DNA from: Doryteuthis pealeii
Lineage: Eukaryota > Mollusca > Cephalopoda > Myopsida > Loliginidae
Length of the DNA stretch: 64,000 bases
Direction: 5' to 3'
Assembly (NCBI GenBank): GCA_023376005.1
Contig: CM042141.1
Span: forward strand, 96,000,510 to 96,064,509
Part shown: positions 1-12,379 of the stretch, piece by piece
How positions within the stretch are numbered: the stretch's first letter is position 1
How the letters are laid out: every line of letters starts with the position of its first letter
Made by a program: the position numbers and the translations under genes
The notes under the pieces: generated by a model
What the model was told of the DNA's origin: nothing
Database searches by the model: none
Seen by the model: only the letters and a program-made list of their open reading frames with translations

Positions 1-700
1 TGTTGCACTGTGTCCAGGTCTGACTGCAATAAAGATCTGCAGCGTTCAAGATCTGTCTTTTTTATCTCAAGGTACAGCTTGATGTCATCGGCATACTTCA
101 GTACTATGGTATTCCTTAAGTTAGCATCTATATCATTGATATACACAACAAACAAAAGGGAGCCAAGAACAGATCCCTGTGGTACCCCAGATAACATCTC
201 ATATGGTGAGGAGTGTTGCCCAAGAACTGTAACCACTTCTCTCCGGTTGAGAGTTAAAAAGATCATCCTTCACCCCCATTGCAGAGAGTTTTGCCAAAAG
301 TCTTTTGTGCAGCACAGAGTTGAAGGCCTTAGCAAAGTCAAGGTAGACAACATCTACCCATGAGCCCCCATCAGTGATCCGGGTGATGTCTTCTAGGAAC
401 TCTACAAGTTGATCACAATAGCTAGAGTTTGGGATAAATCCAAATTGGGATGGTCGGATAAGACTATGAAAGTTCCAGAAATTCCAAAGTCCTTCTCTGA
501 TGCAGGACTCCATCAACTTAGCAATGCAACTTGTAAACTGACTGGCCGATAGTTAACAGTGATGTGTGGTCGCCCTTTTTGAACAATGGAATTACACTAG
601 CAGTTTTCCACTGTTCTGGGGTAGCACCATTTTTGGTCTTCAACAATCTGGAAATATGATATCACTGAGATTTTGTTCAAGATTTCTATGCTAGCAGAAG
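1..700 (-). mobile_element. CR1/Jockey-type LINE, dead reverse transcriptase fragment
   Basis: On the minus strand this is a piece of non-LTR reverse transcriptase. Blocks run from right to left: KTASVIPLFKKGD near 590, QFGFIPNSSYCDQLVEFL near 430, DFAKAFNSVLHKRLL near 330, and the YADD catalytic box in KYADDIKLYLEIKK near 90. The blocks lie in different frames, so frameshifts have inactivated it. The element continues past the left edge. Membership of the CR1/L2/Jockey group follows from the block style; finer placement would need a tree. Confidence 0.85.
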
Positions 701-1195
701 AGAACGTCTCGAAATATTAGTGATCTTTGAGAGCCTAGTTCATCATAAGACGATGAAAATATCCCTCCAATGAAAAATCTTTTGTATCTCACTAATTGAG
801 GGAAAATATTGTTTTGGTGTTAAGAGAATCTTAGTCTGATACTAGGACTTAAAAAATATAAATAAAATAAATGCCTTAAAAGAATATTGATAAAATTAAG
901 ATAGATAAAATAGAATATGGATAAAATTAAAGTGGATGCCTTAAGAAAATATTGATGAAATTAGAATATATTTCTTAAAAGATTATTGATTAAAAAACCT
1001 AGATGCCCTTAAATAAGAACATAGTACACACAAAGTCCTTTACTACTCTTGTGTTTTGTGTCGTGTTTAATTCTAAGACTAACAACAAATAAATGGATTA
1101 AAACTTAGTTTGCTTCTAACAATTTATTAAAGAACAAATAAAAACTATGAGTAACAATATAAAGTCCTTCCTGTGTATAGAGTTAAGTTTGAGGG
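701..1195. other. AT-rich spacer
   Basis: I see no coding frame or recognised repeat head here, only AT-rich sequence with short imperfect repeats of the type GATAAAATTAA between about 880 and 960. Confidence 0.5.
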
Positions 1196-1620
1196 ACTTA
1201 CCGGTGTGACAGGGAAGATATCTGGTATCTTGATGTTTTCTTGGAGAGAATTTCTGGTCAACGTGCATACGGGAGCTGATCCGGAATCTATCTGCCGGTT
1301 TTGGTATTTTGCGCCAAAACTTCTGGACTCATCACGTAATTGGTATATCTAATCACAAAAAGTCTCTTTCTCACTTAACCCCACACACAGGAATAAACAT
1401 TTTACTGATTGTAATAAGTAATTGAGTTACCTCCCTTTTATGTAAATTTAAAGTTTTTTAAAACTATATAAACTCCCAAGAGAAGTGCAAATGTATTCAA
1501 AGTAGAATAAAACTTATTCAAGTCCGACCGTGTCTGTTCTCTTATCATTACACTGACCCAACACTACCACAGTTGGTTCTACACAGGATTTCGAATTAGA
1601 AAAGAATTTAGTCTAAAATA
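1196..1620 (+). mobile_element. Possible LTR or promoter-bearing repeat
   Basis: The stretch is less AT-rich than its surroundings and is laid out like an LTR on the plus strand: a TATA-like CTATATAAAC near 1463, then AATAAA near 1507, then a short GC-richer tail. No second LTR, primer site or target duplication is visible, so this is a weak call. Confidence 0.25.
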
Positions 1621-1884
1621 ATTCAACAATGCCTCTTCTTAACTTTTAATAACTAATATTCTAAATATTTAAAAAATTAATAGTTTTCCATTTATTTCTT
1701 AATTTATCTTTTGTTTATTTTCATATTTCTTTAACTTCAGTTATGGTGATAAAAGATTGAATATGAAATATGTTTGTATATTTGTTAAATTCAACAATTT
1801 TGACACACAGCTTCACTTCATAAAGTAAAAAATAAACTATTTAGCAGCAATGATTGAAGAGCTTAAGTTTATTAAATATTTTTA

Positions 1885-2484
1885 TATTGGAGATTGTGTA
1901 GTTTTCTGTCTGTAACCAAAACTATATTACTACTCAAGTCACAATTCCCTTATTTATTTACATCACATTCTCCATGATTTTATTTTTATCTAAACCTTAA
2001 TTATTAATAAAATTGTTTTACATTATTAATACTAATGACATGCAATTGTATTTATATATACAACAAAATAGCAGTTTACAGTGTGAACGGGAAGGCTAAT
2101 TTGCATATTGATATTAAAAATTTGATTTTAATAAATAAGTGCTTAGTATTATCGATTTCTAATTGTTTGGTTTTATCTTAATAAATATGAGTAAAAATCT
2201 CTTCAATAAATCCTAAAAGAAATTCATTAACAAGAAGAAATAACTGTAATTTTATTCTTTACTTCCTATTTTAACTAAATAGTTAAATTAGGAAAAATTT
2301 AGCAATGAAAGACTCGAGTGATGGAAGAGTAAGTTTCAGTTGTTCAATTTTTCCATTATACCCCTCTCTGTTTCAAATTTTTTTATCTGCATTCTTATTT
2401 AGTTTTATAAGCCTTTCTAATTTAATATATTCTATTACATTAAAACTTAAATACCTGCACCGAGAGGGTGCATATATTTGCTAG
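1885..2484 (+). mobile_element. Non-autonomous Helitron-like element, family K copy 1
   Basis: About 600 bp are repeated in inverse orientation at 24349-24955. The right end has a six-base-pair hairpin (TGCACC / GGTGCA, loop GAGAG), about ten bases of spacer and terminal CTAG followed by T. This is the known Helitron 3' signature (hairpin then CTRR, insertion between A and T). No Rep/helicase frame is present. The left boundary is uncertain; it begins near a GGAGATTGTGTAG head shared with fragments at 4670, 44530 and 53868. Confidence 0.55.
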
Positions 2485-2664
2485 TACTCTTAGGAGCTGC
2501 ATAGTTAACATTTTGCTATGATCATGTTATCTAAATAAAAATAATAATGTTCTTATCTTTCCTGATTTTTGGTACATGGCATTTTGTACATTAGTTAATT
2601 AACAAACCAAAAGAAACATATGTATTAACATTGTAAAATTGAAAATGTCAAACAAAGAGTTTTC

Positions 2665-2745
2665 ATTATTTAGATTTTTCTGATTGTTGTCCTCATCTTT
2701 ATTATCATATGCACATTTTGGCAGAAGAGCCCTCTGGCCTTCTTT
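2665..2745 (-). repeat. SINE family D, 3' end fragment
   Basis: The fragment matches the D-family tail in minus orientation (TTGTCCTCATCTTTATT, then the pyrimidine side of the GAAGAAGGCC block) and breaks off at a poly-A run. Confidence 0.6.
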
Positions 2746-2869
2746 AAAAAAAAAAGCACATTATGAGTAAGGTAAAAAAAATCCTACGTAAGTGTAAATT
2801 CTCGGGAAAAATTATTTAGGTTTATAGCTTGTTAGATTTTACCAACTAAAATAGTTCCTTCAGCTTGTA

Positions 2870-3118
2870 AGGCTAATAATGCCTATGTCGCGTTACCAGA
2901 ACTACATGATAACATTAGTACGCGACGACCACTGGCGCCATGAGAATTGGCGCGTATTTCGTTTTGCCTTTGTCTTTGTTTGCTTGTATCATTCTGTTCG
3001 GTGAAGTAAAGCAACGTGTAAGCACGTGTATATTGTACCTCTGTTAAAATACGTCTTATGTTTTCATTCTACTAACACTATGAGTCAACTAACCCCGACC
3101 ACTGCAAGTTCTTAGAGA
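2870..3118 (+). other. CpG-containing stretch, possible LTR remnant
   Basis: About 250 bp with an unusual number of CG dinucleotides and GGCGCC/GGCGCG motifs in an AT-rich setting, ending before a short ATG frame at 3080. It could be an LTR plus leader, but no matching partner or target duplication was found. Confidence 0.25.
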
Positions 3119-3157
3119 ACTTTAAGCTCAACATAGCTTCCAAAAATTTGCTCTGTA

Positions 3158-3491
3158 GGACACATGATGTAATGAATATTATAGGCATTGAGTTAATACA
3201 GTTCTAAGTGACAATCATCTGTAGGTTGCAGTTTCAATCCTGACTACAGGCAAAAATAACATGGAATACTTAACATAGCTTAATACTTGTATCTGGTCAT
3301 GGTTAATGGAATGAGAACAATCTACCCCAATGGATTAAATAAAGGGTTCGGTTTGCAGTCCCATGAAGGCTCCAGAGATGGACAATAAACACCTGAAGAA
3401 GGCTGAAGAGCACATCGACTGAAATGTTGTGTATATAATATTTAAAGATGAGGACAGCAGTCCGAAAAACCTAAAGGATACAAATTATCTA
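3158..3491 (+). mobile_element. SINE family D, near full length
   Basis: It starts with the tRNA-like head GGACACATGATGTAATG, carries a B-box-like GCAGTTTCAATCCTG near 3225, then a unique body, a CCTGAAGAAGGC block and the tail GATGAGGACAGCAGTCC ending in AAATTATC. It serves as a reference copy for the family. Confidence 0.75.
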
Positions 3492-3779
3492 TAAAAAAAT
3501 TCAGACAAACAAAGTTTTCAGAATAACAAAAGTTTATTTCGGAAGTGGACAGAAATATAAAGCACTGAGCAGTTCATGTGATGAGTTATTTATACAACAA
3601 TTTTATTTAAAAAAAAAAAAAAAAAATTAAAAAAAACTCCAGTCATGATACATAAATTGTTTTTCTTATTAATGGATTATACAGTCTTGGTTTGGTTGTT
3701 TTACATTAAATTTCATTATTCAACATTTCTTATTGATAAAACTTTTTTATTAATGGATAATAAGCCTTTGGTTTGGTTG

Positions 3780-3955
3780 TTTTGTTTTACAGCATATCAA
3801 CCGTCTTTCAGGTCATTTAATGACAAATTAAGTCATTTTGATAAACAAAGGACTGAAGTTGCTTACAGTACCTGCTTTTGCTTAAGTGGTTACCCAATTA
3901 AGTATTGAACAGGTTCATCATTGCTTAACTTCAGTGATCTATCAGGAACCTAATA
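3780..3955 (+). repeat. Repeat family G, copy 1
   Basis: Shares AAGTATTGAACAGG, CTTAACTTCAGTGATCTA and a TTGTTTTGTTTTACAG start with a copy at 27895 and with the target of the solo LTR at 35189. The copy at 35165-35640 is in opposite orientation. Confidence 0.55.
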
Positions 3956-4669
3956 CAGTGTTAAAAAAAGAAACCAAAAAACTTAAGTATGAACAAAAGT
4001 GTCACATGAATAAGAAAAAAAAAAAGTTGTGACCATTTAATGAAAGGAAATAAATTCTTGAAATCCAAATGTTTGTTCATTTGATGATGTTAGCTTAAAT
4101 TAGATTCTTTTCTTGTAATTTATTTTCCTCCATAAATTGATCAAAGCTTTCTGATAAATATTAAACAACTTGTTTAATAGATGATTCCACCATTACTGGT
4201 TGGTGTCTCTATCTGTGGACTAATATTGTAGTTTGTTGTTAATAGAAAAACAATAAAAACCTTAAATGACCTGCTGCATATCAAAAAGAAAAGAAGAGAT
4301 TTATAAACAGATGAATAAAATCTCCAGATTTCAGTGGGTGGAATGTTTGTTATAAATGGGTAAAAAAATTTTTTTAAATAAATAAACAAAAAAAAAAAAG
4401 GTTTTCTGAAGTTGCACAATATAAAAGGGGAGGTAAATGCGGATAAAATTCCCGTACGTATTAATAGCAGAAGCATAAAATAAAAAATAAAAAATGAAGC
4501 TGATTTTTAAGATTATAACTTTGTGGAACTTTATTTGGTGCTACAATAAACATACCACCAAATGGTATAACTATATTCTTCTGTATTTTTTAGTTCTTAA
4601 AAAAACTTGTTTAATAATTATATTCCAGAGAACCTAAATATATAATACATATGTTACATATGATTTTTA
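3956..4669. other. AT-rich spacer
   Basis: Low-complexity A and T runs dominate (for example near 4016 and 4390). The longest open frame, 100 codons on the minus strand, is a lysine/phenylalanine-rich chance frame with no family signature. Confidence 0.5.
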
Positions 4670-4815
4670 TTATAATGGAGATTATGTGCCCATCTGTCTG
4701 TAACCGAAACTACATCACCACTACCACCACCATCAAAATTCTCTTAGTTAATTATGTCATATTCTCAATAGTCATTAAATAATCATCATTTTATCTTAAT
4801 TAGCATCTTATTAGC
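4670..4815 (+). repeat. Family K-related fragment
   Basis: Begins with ATGGAGATTATGTG and CTGTCTGTAACC, as in family K, then follows the version at 44530-44660 through TCTTAATTAGCATCTTATT. No 3' terminus is present. Confidence 0.45.
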
Positions 4816-4839
4816 GGTTCAAAGACCATATTAAGACAA

Positions 4840-5100
4840 TGCTAAAGAAATGTATCATCACACCTTCAAGCATGGAAGATCTGGCCTCCAACAGATAAGG
4901 TTGGCGAGACGCCTGCCGCACAGGAGCTAAGCAGCTCAATATCAAGATAAACAGGACTGCAGAGCGGCGACGTCTTCATCGTCATGAACAACCAAATGTA
5001 GATGGGATTTTCCCCTGCAATGTGTGTGACCGCATCTGCAAGTCCAGAATTGGACTAACGAGCCACCAAAGGGTCCACAACTGAAGATATGGAGTGACGT
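4840..5100 (+). mobile_element. LINE C-terminal fragment with CCHH zinc finger
   Basis: The frame ending with TGA at about 5085 encodes NRTAERRRLHRHEQ, then a zinc finger CNVC-x12-HQRVH with the characteristic SRIGLTSHQRVH. This C-terminal finger is known from several animal LINE polyproteins with an endonuclease and a reverse transcriptase. Only the end of the protein remains. Confidence 0.7.
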
Positions 5101-5291
5101 CATCATCGTCTGCGACAGACTTCCAAAAGAAAAGAAAGATATAATACCTAAAAAGTATCTCAAGACAAATTAAGCTGAGTATTTATTTAATTTTAAAGTA
5201 AAAATTTGAATAAGGAAAACAAAAGTGGATTTTGATTGATTGTTGATATTCAAGGAAATTCTAAAATCATTTCTAATATGGCTGGATATGT

Positions 5292-5528
5292 AGTAAGTAA
5301 AAGTAAAGTAGGTGAAGTGGCCTATTGTCGGCTGGAGAGCGAGGGAGTCTATCCCCTTTTTACTAGTGCTAGATTGCTTTTGATGTGGAGTGCCACACCT
5401 ACCATCAGCTCCCCACTTTACTACACAGATCCAAGCTGTGATACTCGTGTGCTGAATTGGCAAGGGCTGGTATCAAAACCCAGAACCTTGTAGTTCCGAG
5501 GCAGATGATCTACCGACTGAGCTAAACC
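5292..5528 (-). mobile_element. SINE family A
   Basis: Read on minus, the head is TTTAGCTCAGTCGGTAGATC with a normal A box. It is followed by GGTTCTGGGTTTTGATACC, the block CTAGCACTAG(T)AAAAAGGGGATAGACTCCC and a GGCC-containing tail ending in CTTTACTTT. This family is the commonest in the window (ten copies). Confidence 0.8.
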
Positions 5529-5725
5529 AAAAGCTGTTTTTATATACCATTACATGTTAACAAATTCAGTGAATTCAGTTATCTATTTAGTTTTTTTTCA
5601 ATGATTTCTATTGTAATCATAAAACCCGTAAATTATTGTACTCTTTCATTCCTGCATTGTTTTTAAATAGCAGTATTTATACCTATCAACAAATTTCATT
5701 TATTTATTTTTTTTTTTGGGGGGGG

Positions 5726-6297
5726 AGGCTACACTGCCGGTCCTGGTCAAATAGACAAACCTGCTTTTAGGCTTATTATGCCAGTCCTCATAATTTTCAA
5801 AGCTAGCATCTTTGCATTTCATGTTTAACGTCTTTTATTTTAAAAAGTAATGGATACAACTTTTTATTTTATATTCATATTTTGTGAAGGATAAAGATAC
5901 AAAAAAATATAAATACCGTTAATGACTTTGTGATCTAACATGTGAATAAATCAAAGGACATGATGAGAGTAAATTTGATTATCATGAATTTTTTCCAAAG
6001 TGCAAAAATGGATTTTTCCACTATTAATTGTTAAAACATAAAATTGTAACCCTAACCCCAACATTTTAGCTTTTCGAACCAGCAAATTAGCCTTTTCGAT
6101 ATTTTTCATTTAGAAGAATTTTTGTATCTTTATCCCTCACAAAATATTTTTAACATTTACTTGCATTCATGAAAAAAAAAAAATATTTACAGCGACAGTA
6201 AAATAAGCATAAAAGTAGGTTTATTTATTTTATGAGGACCGGCATAATAAGCCTAAAAGCAGGTTTGTCTATTTAACCAGGACTGGCAGGATAGCCT
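5726..6297. mobile_element. Fold-back / MITE-like element with long TIRs
   Basis: The outer ~65 bp on each side are inverted copies: left near 5740 reads AATAGACAAACCTGCTTTTA and right near 6260 reads its complement. Inner parts also pair, around GGATAAAGATAC near 5890 and its complement near 6128, so nearly the whole unit can fold. No transposase frame is present. Confidence 0.75.
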
Positions 6298-7486
6298 ATT
6301 CAATTTTTATTTCTTTTTAGTTGTCAGATAGTGATAACCAGTTTGAAGTGCAACATGAGGAAATATAATTGATAAATTATTACCACACAATAGATTAATC
6401 TTGCTTTACCATAAAATGAGAAAATATTATTGAAAAAGGATTTTAGCTTGGGGTAATCATAGAGCAGAAAAATCATAATCATGACTGAAGTTTAATAATT
6501 TAATCCTTTTTTTTTTTCTTTTTTTATTTTGCAATGTTTTTAAATTAGGACGAGTATGCAAAGCCATGGAGTTTATTTAATGTTATAAAAAGCGGCATTT
6601 TTTTTTTGTTTTTATTTTTTTTTTTTGTTTTAGTTTTTTGTTCAAATGTTAACATTCCAATATTGGATAATTCAAAAATTAATTTAAAAAAATAAAATTA
6701 AGCAATATTTCATACTGGTTAGTTGACAAAAGAATGGTGTCAAATGTAAACTTTTGTAAATATGATTTTATTTGTTCATTTTTTTTTTTTTTATTAATAT
6801 GAAATTTTTTTTAAATTTATATCGAGTTACTGTAATGGATTTTTATTAAGTTTCTTTATCTTAAATTGTTTAGATTGCTGCCTCAGAGAATATACATATT
6901 ACTTATCAATATTATTTAAAGATTAATTAATATTTTAAAGTAATTTTTTTCTCTTCATGGAAGGGGGGGGGTGTCTTTCACAAATTCTCTGACAATGTTT
7001 TTCTTTCAATTTACCAATACTAAACCTAATCACACACACACACTTCTTTTTTTCTTCTTTTTTTGTAGTTGTTGTTGTTGTATCAAAATGGCTCACTGAA
7101 TTTAATTTGATGAATTCAAGAGTAAAAGTATAAAAACATTTTATCTCAAATCTGAAAGGCACAAATTCTGCTTGACATTAAAAAAAAAAAAAATCCCAAT
7201 TAGTCTAATCTAAAAAGGCAGTATATCTTAAGGGAGCAAAAAATTATAAAATGTTTTGTTTCTTTTTTCAACGTGTCACATATTTTGAAAAGGTACTTTT
7301 TTAAATTTTAATTTTGTAAAATTGACAGCATAAAGTGTTTAAGGCATTAAATCCTAAAATTTCACCTCTGAAGATTTTTTTAATGAAAACATGAGCCAAA
7401 TATCTTGAAATTAGTTATGAATTCTTAAATGTCATTTAAAAATAAATCTAAAAAAACTGTTCATCATTACTAATATAGATTTTTCA
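6298..7486. other. AT-rich spacer downstream of the GH18 gene
   Basis: Long T and A runs, a G run near 6963 and a short CA repeat near 7031. I see no coding exon or named repeat. Confidence 0.5.
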
Positions 7487-7640
7487 AAATATTTAGATTT
7501 TTTGGACTGCTGTCCTCATCTTTGTTATATACACAATGTTTTCGGCTGATTTGACCTCCAGTATTTTTTGTCAAATTCTCGAGCTTTTGTGTTGTAATCA
7601 GGAGGAGCCTTGATGGAACAAAAGTCAAAACAAAATCTAA
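7487..7640 (-). repeat. SINE family D, 3' half
   Basis: Contains GGACTGCTGTCCTCATC and a GATTTGACCTCCAG variant of the tail in minus orientation. It is truncated at AGCCTTGATGGAAC and followed by a short piece resembling the opposite end of the same family. Confidence 0.65.
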
Positions 7641-7780
7641 AAAATTTCATTTTACAATCACACTTACAACAACTATCTTTTAATTTTTTTCATTTCCATT
7701 TAGACAAGTTTTACTCTATTTTTGTTTTTTAAAACAAATTGTTTTGTTTTCAACTTATTGTGTACAACCTTAAAAACGCT

Positions 7781-7786
7781 TTTATT
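7781..7786 (-). terminator. Candidate polyadenylation signal of the GH18 gene
   Basis: AATAAA on the minus strand about 300 nt after the GH18 stop codon, before the first downstream SINE. In such AT-rich DNA the hexamer is common by chance, so this is only a candidate. Confidence 0.3.
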
Positions 7787-8082
7787 GCTGTCAAAAATAC
7801 ATTTTGAAGATATGAAATAAATTAACTTTTAAAAAAAAATGTTTTAAAACTTGTTGCAAATGATATTAAAATATTTTCTCTTACTTACAAATCAAATATT
7901 TCTTTTTTAATTGCATTAAAATTTTTTTTTCTTTCCAACTTGAGTAAAATAGAAAAGCTGCTTTTATGAAATTGAGCTGAAGCATTGGCAGAATATTAAG
8001 TTTTTTGTTTTGTTTCCCCTCAAATGAAATACATACAAGCACACACATTCATCTACCCAAACAGATATGTAATGCAAAACTT

Positions 8083-8223
8083 TCATTGATTCTCTACAGA
8101 AGCCTGAAATACATTTTTAATAGCACTGGTAATTGGGAACTTTTTGCCGTTGGTGCCTCTTGGGTCATCCAGGGTTAAGGTCCACACACCTGCACCAGCC
8201 AATTTATTTAAAAAGTATAAAGC
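8083..8223 (-). CDS. GH18 gene exon 9, C-terminus
   Basis: Preceded on minus by a TTTTCAG acceptor. It encodes ALYFLNKLAGAGVWTLTLDD and ends ASVENQ then TGA. GAGVW-x3-LDD matches the last barrel strand of GH18 enzymes. Confidence 0.92.
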   Translation of the reverse strand, partial: ALYFLNKLAGAGVWTLTLDDPRGTNGKKFPITSAIKNVFQASVENQ

Positions 8224-11200
8224 CTGAAAATAGAAAAAAATATAAAAATAAATAAGACTGAATTTTTTAGATGGGGCTTGATAATTTATATTCAGTTTTT
8301 TTTTTTTTTTGACGGTTTTCCTCATCTTTATCGTTATATACACAACGTTCTGGCCGCCTTCAGGTTTTTCTTGTCAAACTCTGAAATCTTCATGTAGTAA
8401 TCAGGAGCATTTATGGAACAACAGTCCAAAAAATCTAAATAATACAATTCTTTAATCCCTTAATGAATTATCTTGATTTCTTTTATTTATTTATTTTTTT
8501 TGCACTGTGTGTGTTTGTGTTGATGATGATATCTTTTCAGAATATCAGAAATGAACTTATAAAATAACTTGATTTTAGACATATTAAATCATCTTGTTAT
8601 ATTTTTGTTGTAACCTAACAAAACTTGAATCTAACCTAAATGAGAAATAACCAAAACCGGAGGTTGTAAATGAAATGAAATCTTTATAACATTAACAAAA
8701 TACAATACTCACCAGCGGCGTGGAAGAAGGTAAACCACTGCTAGTGGTATAAGACTACTCAGTCAGTATAATACTCCCATATTTATGAGGATTGGAACAT
8801 ACCCATTAATGTTCATAGGTAGGGTAACAATTTTAAAGTAAGAATTAATCTATTCTAGACTTTTCATACCTAGCAGCACCAATTTTACTGGATCAGTTGC
8901 AACAATCAGGTTGGTTGGTTGGTTGGTTGGTTTTTATGGCATGTCAAGTCAAGCCTTGGGTTATTTTATGCTGAAGACATTTGTTTCATTCATTCTTGTT
9001 GGGTATTCAAATATTTTTTTTTAAGCCTTTTTTTTCCAACTTATTTTTTTGTCTATTTAACTCATAGATAGGACCTTAACAGGTACTACCACTTGGTCAG
9101 GGTGGACTTGGGAGTAATGGTAATGAAGGGGTACTCCACAATCACCAGAGAAATTATCAACTCAAGCTTCTTTCCCAATAAGTCACCTGCAGCACACAAG
9201 CAATCCAATTAAAACAGGTGAGAGTGCAGTATGCATTCTTTTAATATTTAACCAGAAATGCTGATAGGTACATGTCCTGCGTCCCTGATGCATAAAAATC
9301 TAAAAGGGTGCAGTAAAATCAAATCCATGCGTCCTAGTGTTTTTCTTTTTTCTTCCCTCACCATTTCAAGTTAACTATAAATACATTTCAGTAGTTTCTT
9401 AGAAATGAATTACACAGGATAAGTTACAAGGTAGGAGTCAAACTGCTTTAGTTGTTTCCCCAGATCATAAATAAAACCCCTACAAATATCAAGAAACTTT
9501 AGTTAGGACCCATCAAATTTCCCGGGGACTCATTCAAAGCAAATATGTGTCCCACGAAATCAAAAAGCTATCAGCATCACTGTTTAACAATAAAATAAAA
9601 CTTCTCTAAAAAATGAGATTAGTTTAATTATAATCATTTTGAATGTATTGGTCAGGATTGTTCTTCATTTTGGTGTCAGGTAATCCTTAAAACCTTAAGA
9701 AAACTTTTGATTAGATTCTTATATTAAACTCCAAAGGATGGTGTTACAATTCTTGTGACCATCCTTTAGGCTTCTAGCAATAGCGCTGTCCAGCGGAGAT
9801 CCTTTGTGTTCAGCAGAGCGCGATCCTTAGTGAAGAATCCTTTGGTTGTTCCTTAGTGCTCCTCAGTCTTGCAGGTTCTTTGTCAATGATTGCAAATGGA
9901 CGTCTCTCAGTATCAGTGATTAAGTAGTTAACCAGCAATGTATTTGGGCTGTTGATTGGCTGAGGTTTAAACCACGTGACCTTGCTTAGTCAATAAATTT
10001 AAGTGGTGTATTGTAGCACACCTTATATATGAAAATAATCCAACAGATAGCGACATACAAAATGTATATTTTTGCTTATAACATAATTTGCTACATAAAA
10101 AAATATGCTGTTTATTTCTTTTACGCATTTTTTTCCAATGCAGAATGTTTGAATAAAAAAAAAATGAAAACATATCTTAATTTTTGAAACCCATGGTTAC
10201 TAAGATTTTTATATATTTATTTATTTATTTATTTATTTTTGAAGCCTCTTACAAAGAAGAAATATTTTACCATTAAAACAATTTTTTTAATGTATTTATT
10301 TATAAAAGTCTTTTATAATTTGCTTGAAGCATTGTATTTATATTGGTTTTGTGGTTGGTTTTGAAGACCACAATGCAAGTGTAAAGAAAAATAAGATAAC
10401 TATGGTGCTGTTTGTTAACCTCTAATTTATTCTTAATATTTAGAGATGAAATCTCTTCGACAGAAGATTTCTGAAACTGAAGCTGTTGATAGTGACCGTC
10501 CATTCTGTTTTGTGTCTTATATCTTCCAAATTCTCTGCGTGTGTATTGGGGGGGGGGGATGTTTTTGTGCATGTGTGTGTGTGTGTTTAAGTTTTATAAA
10601 TTCAAAACAGACTGAGTTTTTCTCGGAATTTGAGATGAGGCTTGATAATTTGGATTATTTGGACTATTATCCTCATCTTTATGATTATCTGCACAACATT
10701 TCAGTCCAATTGGACACATGACGTAGTTAATATAGGCATTGAGTTAATACAGTTCTAAGTAATAGTTATCTCTAGGCTACAGGTTCAATCCTAGTCAAGG
10801 GCGACAGTAACATAGAATAATTAACACAGTTTGTACTCAGTCATGGTTAACAGAATGAGAACAGTCAACCCCTGTGGATTGAATAAAGGGTTAAGTTCAA
10901 AGTTCCGTGAAGGCTCCTGAGTTCGTCAAGAAATACCTGAAGAAGGATGGAGGGCACATCAGCCAAAAACATTGTGCAGATAACAAGATGAGAACAATAG
11001 TCCGAATAATCCAAATAATAGAAATTGAATTTTAGGGATTCTTAACATTGATTCCTTTTAAACCTTTCTCTAATCTAAAGTCACATGACCACTCATCAGC
11101 AGTGATGCTGGTAGCTTTTTAATTTAGTGCATCCTGGGACACATCTATTTGATTTGAATGAGTCCCTGGGAAATTTGATGGGTCCCAACTAAAGTTTCTT

Positions 11201-12341
11201 AATAAATTATAAGTTTTTTTTTATTTATGAAGAACTAAAGCCATCTAACCCCTACTTTGTACCCTATACAGTGTAATTCATTTCAAGAAAATTTTGTAAC
11301 AGCTGGAAATGGTTGGGGGGGAAAAAAATACTGGGGCATGTGAATAGGATTTTTCTGCGTCTTTTTACATTACGCAGGACTTGTATCAGCATGTCTACAT
11401 CAGAATCAATTTTATTGAGAAGCCGACTTTTTGGCAACATTAAAAGAATAAAAATGTTTCTGATTTTAGGAAAGATTTATTTGTATGGACAAATGAAAAA
11501 GTAAGGAAGATTTCTTTGTATAGACAAATGAAAAAGGAAGGAAGGAAAAAAACCCAGAAAAATAAAAGCTACACCTACTTTTCCTTTTGCACTTTCTTCA
11601 TCTTCATAAGTGCACCACAATTTGTCATGATACAAATATGGAACACAAGATGTTTCATCCCAAACTCTTGTAGCACCAAGACTGAGAGCCTTGCAGGCCT
11701 GGAAAAAAAAAAAAAACATTTTGAAGAAAATAAATAATATCCTTCCAAAAAAAAACTGGAAAAGAATCAGTTTCTAGGGCTAATCTATATATTAATACTC
11801 ATGTTCCTTAATTGCACGACCATTATCTTGCAACAATCCTGATTATCTGGTGTTGCTTATCCACCGAATTCTTATTTCTTATGAGTGTCATCACCTCAGC
11901 TAAATAATGAACCATTCTGTTTTTATCATAAATATCTACAGAGGAAAAATATGAGAAAGAAAGAAAGAGTAAGGAAAAGATAGAGGGGGTGGGTGTGTGG
12001 AAGTGATAACGCTAATCTGTTTCAATTGAAAATAATGAAAAGATGGAAAAAAGGAAAAAGAGTGAGAGTTAAATCAGAATTATTATACTTTTATATATTG
12101 AACTATTTTACAATAGCTCTAAAGTAAACATATCAAATGTTGTAAATTAAATTATCATACTGTGGTATATCCACAGGTCCTGTTAATAAGAATTATTAAT
12201 ACAGTGGGACACTATAAGCTCTTCTCCTGGGTTGCACATAGCTGCAATAAATGCATATGCATATAGGTAAGAGGATGTCATATGAGTACAAGCGTAGCAT
12301 ATATGTATGGGCATATGTAGTGTGTATGTACACAGATAGAT

Positions 12342-12379
<38 letters not shown>

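Noticed and set aside
10..363. 117-codon plus-strand frame
   Set aside because: It is the shadow of the LINE reverse transcriptase on minus.
4174..4476. 100-codon open frame, minus
   Set aside because: Phenylalanine/isoleucine-rich translation of A runs with no family pattern.
11085..11110. Third hammerhead candidate at CTGATGAG on minus
   Set aside because: No GAAA and no cleavage triplet at the right distance.
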